64,000 nt of DNA from Cupriavidus respiraculi (GCF_914271545.1 NZ_CAJZAH010000001.1:496001-560000); one strand, 5' to 3'. Counted from the first letter of the stretch, positions 8,171-15,532 are shown. Translations and numbers: made by a program. The notes: a model not told the origin generated them from the sequence alone.

Positions 8171-8449
8171 ATGAAAACCATCGAATTTCCCGACGTGCAA
8201 CCCTCCTACTCCTCGGCGGAACCATGCCTGCAATGCGTGGCCACCGTCGGTGGAGACCCCGCCTCCTTCGCCGTCACGGCGGAGGCGCTGGAGGACCACT
8301 TCGGAGCGCGCTCGTATCAGGCGGAGGATCTGCTGGCAGCCTTTCATGAACACCGGGAAGAAATCCTCTGCGTCGCGCGGAACATGCTCGAGCTAAGCGA
8401 CTCGCACAACGTCATGCTGCACAGCGGGCATTTCCGCTTTGCGCTGTAG
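8171..8449 (+). CDS. DUF1488-type small protein
   Basis: A 92-residue soluble protein beginning MKTIEFPDVQPSYSSAEPCL, with a central CVATVGGDPASFAVTAEALEDHF and a tail ending GHFRFAL. The pattern (a short conserved protein with an alpha-helical core rich in acidic residues) matches the DUF1488 family as I remember it. No catalytic function is known. The start follows ggagt at a reasonable distance. It is the last gene of the usp-adh run, and its 3' end overlaps the end of a possible small lipoprotein gene on the other strand. Confidence 0.6.
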   Translation: MKTIEFPDVQPSYSSAEPCLQCVATVGGDPASFAVTAEALEDHFGARSYQAEDLLAAFHEHREEILCVARNMLELSDSHNVMLHSGHFRFAL

Positions 8450-8773
8450 CGGGGCAGCACCATCCGGACCACGGCTGGCTGGCGCCAGCTGTTGAGCCGT
8501 GGCCCGCGCAACGATGGGATGCCCGCCGCGCGTGGCGGCGGGTGGGGCGGCAGGCAGTACTGCCGCCGGCTTCGACTTCGGCCGCGGCGGCCGCAGGTAG
8601 TCGGGCGCACCAGCGCAGCCTGCGAGCGCCAAAGCGAAAGCCAGCGCCATCCCGGCATGAACGCGACAGCGCGCGGCCTGCGCGATGCTGGTCGCCGCAC
8701 CTGGATTGGGCCGCAACAGGTTCTTCGGCGGCGAAGGCCGTGCGTATGGCCGCATCGACGTGGCGATTGTCAT
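8393..8773 (-). CDS. Possible small lipoprotein
   Basis: An open frame of 126 codons with a ggagaa ribosome site placed well before ATG 8773. The product has a long basic N-terminal stretch, then AGMALAFALALAGC, a hydrophobic segment ending in a lipobox-like ALAG|C, followed by a proline/alanine-rich, low-complexity tail. No family is recognised. In favour: ribosome site, lipobox, and otherwise empty space. Against: overlap of 57 bases with the DUF1488 gene, the unusually long region before the hydrophobic core, and GC-rich DNA that gives chance frames. Confidence 0.35.
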   Translation of the reverse strand: MTIATSMRPYARPSPPKNLLRPNPGAATSIAQAARCRVHAGMALAFALALAGCAGAPDYLRPPRPKSKPAAVLPAAPPAATRGGHPIVARATAQQLAPASRGPDGAAPLQRKAEMPAVQHDVVRVA

Positions 8774-8825
8774 GTCTTCTCCGACAGGGGCCGCGGCACG
8801 CGAACCTGTCACCGCGGCGATGGGG

Positions 8826-9659
8826 TCAGTGGGACATCAGCACTGGAACCGTCATCGACTGCAACAAGGTATGTGTCACGCCGCCCAGCACGAGCTCGCG
8901 CAGCCTGCCACGCCCATACGCGCCCATCACGATCAGATCCGCGCCGAAGTCGGCAGCGCGTGACAGAATCTGCTCTCCGACGGCGAGATCGCTGCCGCTT
9001 GTGCCGTGCTCGACCTCGTGCGCAATGCCATGGCGGCTCAGCGCCGATGCCGCGTGGCTCGCCGGCGCGGCATCCGGCCGCAGGCCGGAAGGCGGCGGGG
9101 CGCATAGCACGCGGACCCTGCCGGCTGTCATCAGCGGGACGGCATCGTGCAGCGCCCGTGCCGACTCGCGGCTGCCGTTCCACGCCAACACCACCCGCTG
9201 TCCCAGCGACGTAAAGGTACCTGCATGCGGGACGACGAGCACTGGCCTGCCGGCTTCCAGCACTACGGTCTCCAGGAATTGCGGTGCAATAAAACCTGCC
9301 GGGTCGCCGGAATCGAATTGGCCTGCGACGACCAGATCTGCTTCGCGTACATGACGCAGGACAGCTGGAATGGGAAAGCCTTGGGTTTCCCTCCATTCGG
9401 CATCGAGGTCCAGCGCTTTCGTCACCTCGTGGAACTTGCGCCGCACGCCATCGCAGACCGCATGGTGGTGCCGGCGGTCCGCCTCGATGTATCGAGCGGC
9501 GTCCTCCATCAGATAGAACCACGCTGGATCCGGCTCGAAAATCGCGAAGAGGCCGCTCAGGCGGCAACCTTGGGCGGCAGCCAGCCTCGCGGCGACTTCC
9601 AGCCTGTGTGTTGCCCTGGCGCTTCCGTCCAGATGGACCATGATGCTGGCATATGTCAT
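8826..9659 (-). CDS. Tandem two-domain universal stress protein
   Basis: A 277-residue protein with two Usp modules. The N-terminal one (about 1-145, MTYASIMVHLDGSARATHRL) has lost the glycine-rich nucleotide loop. The C-terminal one (about 153-277) begins RVVLAWNGSRESARAL and keeps MGAYGRGRLRELVLGG, so only it should bind ATP. This matches the known two-domain UspE-like architecture. The start has a gggagag site. The Fnr-type box at 9716-9729 and a TAGACT -10 at 9688-9693 drive it, divergently from the secreted protein gene at 9901. Confidence 0.92.
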   Translation of the reverse strand: MTYASIMVHLDGSARATHRLEVAARLAAAQGCRLSGLFAIFEPDPAWFYLMEDAARYIEADRRHHHAVCDGVRRKFHEVTKALDLDAEWRETQGFPIPAVLRHVREADLVVAGQFDSGDPAGFIAPQFLETVVLEAGRPVLVVPHAGTFTSLGQRVVLAWNGSRESARALHDAVPLMTAGRVRVLCAPPPSGLRPDAAPASHAASALSRHGIAHEVEHGTSGSDLAVGEQILSRAADFGADLIVMGAYGRGRLRELVLGGVTHTLLQSMTVPVLMSH

Positions 9660-9715
9660 GACGCTCTCCCTCGCCCCGGATGTCGTCAGTCTATGAAGGC
9701 ATCGGGCCGTGCAGG

Positions 9716-9729
9716 TTGACTTACGTCAA
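9716..9729 (-). promoter_or_regulatory. Fnr/Anr-type box of the tandem usp gene
   Basis: TTGAC-TTAC-GTCAA. TAGACT on the minus strand at 9688-9693 gives a start near 9681 and a box centre at -41.5. Confidence 0.75.
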
Positions 9730-9810
9730 GCCATGCAATGCGAAACCTTGGGACGCCCTCCCCTCCCGAGAAAGGCCAACCGCACCGAAGCAACGTGCGC
9801 GTCCACGCGT

Positions 9811-9824
9811 TTGACCTGAATCAA
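9811..9824 (+). promoter_or_regulatory. Fnr/Anr-type box of the 9901-10461 gene
   Basis: TTGAC-CTGA-ATCAA. TACTCT at 9846-9851 acts as -10, giving a start near 9858 and a box centre at about -40.5. Confidence 0.75.
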
Positions 9825-9900
9825 TCCACGCCGGTGCATGCCCCCTACTCTTCGGTGCAAGCGGATGCTTCCGCCCGCTATTCTTTGGGGGACATAGGCC

Positions 9901-10461
9901 ATGCAGCAGCACATGCGGCCGTCAGCCGACGGCGAATTCGCTACTGGACGGGCATCCGCGCGGCCAATGCTGGTGGCGCTGATCGCCATCATGGCTACCT
10001 CGGCCGCCGTCTCGTTGGCAGCCGGAGAAGATGCCCGGTCCCCCGGCGCCGCGCAGCCCCTTCCCGCCCCCATGGTGCAGGAGAGAAATGGCATTACGTT
10101 CGTCACCGGCGGCGTCACCGATCAGGAGGCGGAAGCGGTGCGCGCAATGGCCCACCGCTTCAATGTACGGCTTGGCTTCTACAACGCTCGGCGCGGCCAG
10201 CCACTCTCCGGCGTGGCGGTCACGCTGTCGGAAGATGACGGCGCGCGGCTGCTGCAGGTGACCACAACCGGCCCGCTGCTGTTCATGGCTGTGCCGCGCG
10301 GGACCTACCGCGTGCACGCCGAACTGGGAGGCGACGCGCAGACGTACCGGTTCATGCTTAACGACGAGGCAGTCGACTATTCCTTCCGGCTGCGCGTCAA
10401 CGAGATGGAGGAGGAGTGGCTCCTTTGCCGCACCGAATGCCCCGCCCCGGCAGGCCGATGA
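9901..10461 (+). CDS. Exported or membrane-anchored protein with carboxypeptidase-regulatory-like domain
   Basis: A 186-residue protein with a hydrophobic segment at about 22-41 (ARPMLVALIAIMATSAAVSLA) that could be a signal peptide or an anchor. A domain then begins NGITFVTGGVTDQEAEAVRAM and contains LFMAVPRGTYRVHAELGG. It is the intact paralogue of the frameshifted gene at 6216: both share the G-G-V/I-T-D/x-E-A-x-A-x-R core and the P-x-G-T/S-Y-R-V strand. It is cotranscribed with the usp gene that starts 70 bases downstream, under an Fnr-type promoter. The function is unknown; a periplasmic partner of the low-oxygen response is my inference. Confidence 0.72.
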   Translation: MQQHMRPSADGEFATGRASARPMLVALIAIMATSAAVSLAAGEDARSPGAAQPLPAPMVQERNGITFVTGGVTDQEAEAVRAMAHRFNVRLGFYNARRGQPLSGVAVTLSEDDGARLLQVTTTGPLLFMAVPRGTYRVHAELGGDAQTYRFMLNDEAVDYSFRLRVNEMEEEWLLCRTECPAPAGR

Positions 10462-10531
10462 CAGGAGCCAATGGCGAGCAAGGCGGCGCGTGCGGCGTGG
10501 GCCCGGGGCAGCCGCGCGACCAGGAGGAAAG

Positions 10532-10972
10532 ATGAGCAATATCGTTTTGGCTACGGATGGCTCGCGGTTCAGCGATGCGGCGGCTAGGGCAATCGCCGCG
10601 AAATGGATGTTCCACGACGGCGTCATCGTGCATGTGGTGCATTGCGAGCCGGATCTGTCACCGGAGGTAAAGCCCTTTGTCAGCCACAAAGAACTCGTCA
10701 AGTGGCAAACCGAGCAGAATGCGGCCGCCATGCGTTCCGTCGTTGACATCCTTCGCCGGGCAGGCGTGACCTTCGAGGTTCACGGATTGGTGGGCTTCGC
10801 GCCCGAGCGCATCGTTGAACTCGCCAGAGCCGTCAACGCGGTGGCTATCGTGATGGGAACGCATGGACGGGACGCCTTTCTGGACGCCGTGGTCGGCTGG
10901 GTCGCCCGCCGTGTGCTGTCCACGGCGTCGTGCCCGGTGGTGCTGGTTAAGCCGCCTGGGATAGCCAGCTGA
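10532..10972 (+). CDS. Universal stress protein (divergent UspA family)
   Basis: A 146-residue single Usp domain starting MSNIVLATDGSRFSDAAARA, with a VMGTHGRDAFLDAVVGWVARRVL loop. The G-x2-G-x9-G spacing of ATP-binding Usps is partly kept (the third Gly is replaced by an AVVGW arrangement), so nucleotide binding is uncertain. It ends with PVVLVKPPG. The ribosome site aggagg is strong. It is cotranscribed with the gene at 9901 and convergent with the two-component regulator. Confidence 0.9.
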   Translation: MSNIVLATDGSRFSDAAARAIAAKWMFHDGVIVHVVHCEPDLSPEVKPFVSHKELVKWQTEQNAAAMRSVVDILRRAGVTFEVHGLVGFAPERIVELARAVNAVAIVMGTHGRDAFLDAVVGWVARRVLSTASCPVVLVKPPGIAS

Positions 10973-11008
10973 CCGACCGCCATCCAAGGCGGACCATCGC
11001 CCCATGTC

Positions 11009-11656
11009 TCACAGATCCGACTCCTCGCCGAACAGCCGATGCCGTATGGCGTAGCGCACGAGGGCCGCCTCGCTAGGAAGCTGCAGCTTGTCCATTAGCC
11101 GCATCTTGTATGTGCTGACAGTCTTGGCGCTCACGCACAGGGCGGCCGCAATGGCGGTGAGGGGCTCGCCCAGCACGAGCCGTCGATACACCTCCATCTC
11201 CCGGTCGGACAACCGCTCGTGCAAGGCTTCGTTCCCCTGGTCCTGCAGTCCGGTCGCGAGCTTCTCGGCCATCGCCTGGCTCACGTAGGTGCCGCCATTG
11301 GCGACTTTGCCGATGGCGTTCACCAGCTCCGTTGCGGCGCTCTCCTTGGTCAGATATCCCGCGGCTCCGGCGCGAAAGGCGCGGACGATGTACTGCTCCT
11401 CGGCATGCATGGTCAGGACGATGATGCGCAGCGACGGCTGTTCAGAGCGCAACTGCCGTATGAGTTCCAGGCCGGTGCGTCCCGGCATGGACAGGTCCAT
11501 CAGGATCACGTCGGCCGGGGTACTCCTGGCTACATGGGACACCTGGGCTCCGTCGACAGCTTCCCCAACCACTTCGAATCCGCCCTGACGCTCCAGAATG
11601 TGGCGCACGCCGTCGCGCACCACGGCATGGTCATCGGCGATCAAGACGCGAATCAT
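11009..11656 (-). CDS. NarL/FixJ-family response regulator
   Basis: A 215-residue two-component regulator. The receiver domain (about 1-120) has the acidic pair Asp8-Asp9, the phospho-acceptor Asp54 (ILMDLSMPG), a Thr in VLTMHAE and a Lys in YLTKES. A LuxR-type helix-turn-helix follows (about 145-210, LSDREMEVYRRLVLGEPLTAIAAALCVSAKTVSTYKMRL). Its first four bases overlap the end of the kinase gene (ATGA), so the pair is coupled. The context suggests it senses redox or respiratory state. Its target is unknown; the twin CTGA promoters at 13165 and 14455 are candidates. Confidence 0.93.
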   Translation of the reverse strand: MIRVLIADDHAVVRDGVRHILERQGGFEVVGEAVDGAQVSHVARSTPADVILMDLSMPGRTGLELIRQLRSEQPSLRIIVLTMHAEEQYIVRAFRAGAAGYLTKESAATELVNAIGKVANGGTYVSQAMAEKLATGLQDQGNEALHERLSDREMEVYRRLVLGEPLTAIAAALCVSAKTVSTYKMRLMDKLQLPSEAALVRYAIRHRLFGEESDL

Positions 11657-13005
11657 CTGTCTGTCCCCCCAGAGTTGACGCTTTCACGATCGGCTTCAGC
11701 GCCGGCATCACGGACCCATGCTCCGTCCCGGGCGTGGGATCGCCCGGGACGCGCTTCTGGCGTGGCGCGGGGGAAGCGGACCACCAGCCGAAAACCCTGC
11801 CCGGGCGTATGGCGCACCCATGCCCGCCCCTGCAGCAGCCTTGCCCGCTCCCGGATGCCAATCAGTCCGAACGACTTGCGCGTTGGGGTGGGGCGCCGCG
11901 CGCCATCCCAGCCGCAACCGTCGTCGGTGACGCTCAGCTCGTAGTCCTCGCCATCCCGGACCAGCTCGATGTCCACCGTGGTGGCATTGGCGTGGCGGAC
12001 GACATTGTTCAGCGCTTCCTGGACGATGCGAAATACCGCCACCGTGGTCGGCTCGCCCACGTCGTCCTCGTCGGCGGCCCGAATCGTCACGGTGATGCCA
12101 TAGCGGTTGGCGAAATCCTTGGCCAGCCACTGGATCGCCGGGACCATGCCGAGCTCGTCCAGCAGCGCAGGACGCAGATCGGCAGCGATCCGCCGGACCG
12201 AGCCCACCGTTTCGTCGATGACGCCGTGCATGGTATCGATCTGGTCCAGCAGCGCATCCGCAGCGCCGCTATCGCGCAGATCCGCCCCCAGCATTGCCAG
12301 GTCCATCTTCAATGCACTCAACCGCTGTCCCAGATCGTCGTGCAGCTCCCTCGCGATACGGCGCCTTTCATCCTCGCGTGACGCAATGACGCTGTCGGAT
12401 AGTTGCTGCAATTCCTCCCGCGAATGCCGCAGCGCGTCCTCCGCGCGCACCCTGTCGGTGATATCGCGCAACATCACCGTGTAGAGCTTTCCGCCGCCAT
12501 CGGCGGTCTGCGAAATGGAGGCCTCGATGGGAAACTCGACGCCGTCCGTCCGCAGCGCGTAGAGTTTGCGTTGCCGTCCCATCTCCCGCTCGGAGACACC
12601 CGTAACGCCGAAGCGCCGCACATGCTGTTCGTGCACGGTGCGGAACCGTTCGGGGAGGAAATCGCCAAGCGGGCGGCCGATGGCGTCGCCGGCGGTGCAG
12701 GCAAAGAGCTTTTCCGCCATCGGGTTGAAGAGGACGATGCGCTGGTCCGCATCGATCGAGATGATCGCCTCCATCGAGGAGCGGATGATGCCGGCCAGCC
12801 TGGCGGCATCCTGGTCCAGTCGTACGAGGCTGGGCGTCTCAGCGGCTGCACGCATGCGCTTGGCCCGCCATCTAAACCACGCCAAAGCGGACAGCGCAAA
12901 CATGGCAAGTGTCTGCTTGAGCGCTAACTGTCCTCGCCCGGTGGACAGGGATGCCGCTGGCGGCTCATGTTGTTCTGGGGTTCCCTCACTACCTTCCTTT
13001 GTCAT
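11653..13005 (-). CDS. PAS-domain sensor histidine kinase (HisKA_3 type)
   Basis: A 450-residue partner of the NarL-type regulator. It has one likely membrane segment near residues 29-46, a PAS domain (about 70-190, IISIDADQRIVLFNPMAEKLF, ending in the PAC motif RDITDRVRAEDAL), and a HisKA_3 dimerisation helix with His222 in IARELHDDLGQRLS. A HATPase_c domain closes it (about 320-415: N box EALNNVVRHANA, DDGCGWD, FGLIGIRERARLL). No haem- or flavin-binding residue can be assigned to the PAS domain from sequence alone. The start has a cggag site. Confidence 0.92.
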   Translation of the reverse strand: MTKEGSEGTPEQHEPPAASLSTGRGQLALKQTLAMFALSALAWFRWRAKRMRAAAETPSLVRLDQDAARLAGIIRSSMEAIISIDADQRIVLFNPMAEKLFACTAGDAIGRPLGDFLPERFRTVHEQHVRRFGVTGVSEREMGRQRKLYALRTDGVEFPIEASISQTADGGGKLYTVMLRDITDRVRAEDALRHSREELQQLSDSVIASREDERRRIARELHDDLGQRLSALKMDLAMLGADLRDSGAADALLDQIDTMHGVIDETVGSVRRIAADLRPALLDELGMVPAIQWLAKDFANRYGITVTIRAADEDDVGEPTTVAVFRIVQEALNNVVRHANATTVDIELVRDGEDYELSVTDDGCGWDGARRPTPTRKSFGLIGIRERARLLQGRAWVRHTPGQGFRLVVRFPRATPEARPGRSHARDGAWVRDAGAEADRESVNSGGTDR

Positions 13006-13164
13006 CGCGTCTCCGTCGTTCGAGATCGCGGCGTATCGCCAGCGTATAACCGGCGGGCCGGCACCTTAGAAACTAGTGCATTCCCCGCCGATGGAAAGGC
13101 CGTTTTGAGCGCAAGCCGTAACTTGCCACCCCGCGCTCTCGTGGATCGGCTGCGACGGTGGCGC

Positions 13165-13260
13165 GTCAGGGAACCCTGACGTCGGAATGGTGGACTCTGA
13201 CGCCAGTCTCAGCCGCTGCTGATTCTGGGCTGGAAGCGTGGCGACCATACTGCTTCCATG
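13165..13260 (+). promoter_or_regulatory. CTGA-motif promoter module, copy 1
   Basis: GTCAGG-N4-CCTGAC (13165-13180), then CTGA-N8-TCAG, then GCTGATT, a CATACT -10 and an ATG that starts six bases after the -10. The module aligns without gaps to 14455-14550 at about 67 of 96 positions. There is no good -35, suggesting activator dependence. The predicted start falls on or next to the ATG, so the mRNA may be leaderless. Confidence 0.65.
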
Positions 13261-13674
13261 ACATCCCTGCACAGTCCTCCGTCTTACGCCGTCTTCGTAC
13301 TAAGCGGCTCCCGGCTGCTTGTCAGCCGGCTGATCCGCACGCTGCAAACGATGGACGGCTTCCGGCTCATGGGACACGCCAAGGATGGGGTATCCGGGCT
13401 TCTCGCTATCCAAAGGGACCGGCCGGACGCGGTGCTCTACGAGTTGCCCGCATGTCGGCCTCTCCCGCTCGACGTGTTGAGCGCTCTGCGAGCACAGGAC
13501 GCCCCGCCGCAAGTGATCGCCTTGACGGACTCCATGGCGTTGGCTGTCAGGCAGGCCTGTCTGACAGCCGGAGCGACACACTGCTTCGACAAGACGCTGG
13601 AGTACGACCGACTCCGGGCGACGCTTTACGGATTGCGTATGGAAAAGCAGCGCGGACGGCTGCCGGCGCGATAA
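13258..13674 (+). CDS. Stand-alone degenerate receiver-domain protein
   Basis: A 138-residue protein with the receiver fold only and no output domain. Compared with true receivers, the acidic pair is gone (VFVLSGSRLLVSRL), and the phospho-acceptor position is Glu62 (DAVLYELPA) instead of Asp. The conserved Thr89 (ALTDS) and Lys111 (FDKTLEYD) remain. It therefore cannot be phosphorylated in the usual way and may be locked in an active-like or purely protein-binding state (inference). There is no ribosome site; the CTGA promoter module ends at its ATG. It is divergent from the two-component system. Confidence 0.75.
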   Translation: MTSLHSPPSYAVFVLSGSRLLVSRLIRTLQTMDGFRLMGHAKDGVSGLLAIQRDRPDAVLYELPACRPLPLDVLSALRAQDAPPQVIALTDSMALAVRQACLTAGATHCFDKTLEYDRLRATLYGLRMEKQRGRLPAR

Positions 13675-13789
13675 CGCAGTGCCGGGCACGGTGTGTCTCA
13701 GTCCGACCGCGCGAGCGTCTTGAACCCGCCGGGGCGGGCGCCCGGCCATAGGGCGGCACGCGAGGGGCCGCTTGTAATGTCGCGGAACG

Positions 13790-14212
13790 CTAGCCGCCAA
13801 CGCGGCGCGACTTCCATTCGCCATCGGCCTGCTTGCAGAACCAGCCGGTCCAGCGCTCCTCGCTGGTGCCGCGCCTGAGTTCGGTCGTCATCCTCCGGCA
13901 TGGCTGCCCCCGATCCGTTCTGCTTTCCAGTGCCGTGATGGTGGCGTGGATGGGGTCGCGTCTCCCCGGGTTCGGGGACGTCCATTCCATCGTGTCGCCG
14001 TCCGCCGTATTGGCGAGGGCCTTTCCGGCGGCCTCCGAGAAGGCGTTGGCCTCGGCCACGGTCATGGAGCCGACGACGGTATTGCGCATGTAGTTCCGCA
14101 GGAAGGCGTGGGCCGGTGCGCTCGCAATCGCGCTGGCCACAACCAGCGCGAGAACGGTGGATCTGGGCGATGCACTGATGTAGGTGAGGCGAAAGGCTTT
14201 GCGGTCCTGCAT
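13790..14212 (-). CDS. RT0821/Lpp0805-type surface antigen (17-kDa-antigen-like) protein
   Basis: A 140-residue exported protein. MQDRKAFRLTYISASPRSTVLALVVASAIASAPAHA is a Sec signal cleaved after AHA. The mature part has the family pattern: a helical stretch (TVAEANAFSEAAGKAL) followed by GDTMEWTSPNPG, then TDRGQPCRRMTTEL and WTGWFCKQADGEWK, with two Cys that may pair. It resembles the C-terminal domain of rickettsial 17-kDa surface antigens, normally in the outer membrane or periplasm. Start 14212 is chosen for its ggagggg site; the frame stays open 26 codons further upstream. The function is unknown. Confidence 0.65.
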   Translation of the reverse strand: MQDRKAFRLTYISASPRSTVLALVVASAIASAPAHAFLRNYMRNTVVGSMTVAEANAFSEAAGKALANTADGDTMEWTSPNPGRRDPIHATITALESRTDRGQPCRRMTTELRRGTSEERWTGWFCKQADGEWKSRRVGG

Positions 14213-14454
14213 GGAGCCCCTCCAGAGCGGTATGAGGATTGGCTGCCGGCAACGAAACGTGTGTCGCGGCGAGGATTCGATTCTAGACACCGCCCCGGGA
14301 TTTTTCGCGGTTGGGCCGAGGACAGTGCCTGGCCAAGCTGATTTCCAGGGCAGTCGTCGCCTGAGTCTATGGACCTTGGTCTGGCGCGGCGCGGACTAGC
14401 GCAAGCGCTCGCTTGCCGACGTGGCCCAGCAGTTTGCGCACGCGGTGCTCAGGT

Positions 14455-14550
14455 GTCAGGAAATCCTGACGCTGGCATAGCGCGCCCTGACGCGATTCTC
14501 AGTCCATGCTGATTTCGGGGGTGCATCACGCCGACGATACTGGGTTCATG
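14455..14550 (+). promoter_or_regulatory. CTGA-motif promoter module, copy 2 (ahead of fnr)
   Basis: GTCAGG-N4-CCTGAC (14455-14470), CTGA-N8-TCAG, GCTGATT and a GATACT -10, in exactly the spacing of copy 1 and again ending at an ATG. The 335 bases between the surface-antigen gene and 14547 hold nothing else I can identify. This is likely the fnr promoter, with a roughly 200-base leader that contains a 40-codon frame. Confidence 0.65.
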
Positions 14551-14670
14551 AATCGATCCATCTGGCTGGCACCTATGCCTTCTCGGCCGGAACAGTTGCC
14601 GGTCGATCGCTTCCCAAGCGCCGATGTCGCGTTCCGCGCGGGGTACAGGCCCCCGCGTGGGCGGATGTGA
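14548..14670 (+). CDS. Possible 40-codon leader peptide ahead of fnr
   Basis: The frame MNRSIWLAPMPSRPEQLPVD and 20 more residues starts at the ATG that coincides with the predicted transcription start and stops 76 bases before fnr. The only support is its position: the ATG is at the same place in the promoter module as the start of the receiver gene. There is no ribosome site and no homology I recognise. It could be a translated leader, or the ATG may be incidental. Confidence 0.3.
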   Translation: MNRSIWLAPMPSRPEQLPVDRFPSADVAFRAGYRPPRGRM

Positions 14671-14746
14671 GAACGCTGCCACTGGGGCGCCCGTGCTCGT
14701 CGTAGGCGCCACACCGTTACCGCCATTCCAACTCTCGGAGGACGTC

Positions 14747-15532
14747 ATGCTCGAGCCCATCGCACCATCCCATCAAAGGTCCGTCCCGGGGCCAGCTTTG
14801 GAAACGGGGCGCTTTGTCGATGCCGCGACCATGGACCGGGATCCCATGTCCGAGGCGCGTTGCCTCAGTTGCATCCTGCGCGAAAGCTGCATGGCGGCGG
14901 ATCTGGATCGCGCCGAGTTGCTGAAGCTGGACACGGTCGTTCGCAACGGGCGCAGCGTCCGGCGCGGCGAGACCCTGTATCGGGCCGGCGATCCGTTCCG
15001 CAGCCTGTATGCGGTGCGCGCCGGCTCGTTCAAGAGCGTGGTGACCCATCCGAGCGGCCGCACGCACGTCACGGGCTTCTATCTCGCTGGCGAGACGCTG
15101 GGCCTGGACGCAATCAGCACGGATTCGCACCGCTCCGATGCCATCGCCCTGGAGGACAGCGCCGTCTGCGTGGTGCCCTATCGCCTGCTCGAGGCCCTTT
15201 GCCTGGAGGTTCGGTCAATCCAGCAGTATCTGCACAAGATCCTCAGCGCCGAGATCGCTCGCGAGGCCGGCGTGATGCTGCTGCTGGGCAGCCTGAGCGC
15301 AGATCAGCGCGTCGCCGCCTTTCTCCTGAATATTTCCGCGCGGCATGCCGCCCGCGGCTACTCGGCGGCGGAATTTACCTTGCGGGCCACCCGCGAGGAC
15401 ATCGGCAGCTATCTCGGTATGACGCTGGAGACCGTGAGCCGCACCTTGTCACGCTTGCAACAGGCGAACCTGGTGCGGGTGGAGGGAAAGCGTATGCGCC
15501 TGATGGATATGGAGGCGCTGGATCGTCTGTAA
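14747..15532 (+). CDS. Oxygen-sensing Fnr/Anr-family transcriptional regulator
   Basis: A 261-residue Crp/Fnr protein. The N-terminus carries Cys39-x2-Cys42-x5-Cys48 and the sensor domain Cys141, an exact +19 offset from the four [4Fe-4S] ligands of E. coli Fnr (20, 23, 29, 122). The recognition helix keeps Glu228, Ser231 and Arg232 (TLETVSRTLSRL), equivalent to Glu209, Ser212 and Arg213, which read TTGAT half-sites. It should therefore be active without oxygen and bind the boxes found through this region. The start is fixed by ggagg. Its own promoter lacks an Fnr box and carries the CTGA module instead. Confidence 0.95.
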   Translation: MLEPIAPSHQRSVPGPALETGRFVDAATMDRDPMSEARCLSCILRESCMAADLDRAELLKLDTVVRNGRSVRRGETLYRAGDPFRSLYAVRAGSFKSVVTHPSGRTHVTGFYLAGETLGLDAISTDSHRSDAIALEDSAVCVVPYRLLEALCLEVRSIQQYLHKILSAEIAREAGVMLLLGSLSADQRVAAFLLNISARHAARGYSAAEFTLRATREDIGSYLGMTLETVSRTLSRLQQANLVRVEGKRMRLMDMEALDRL

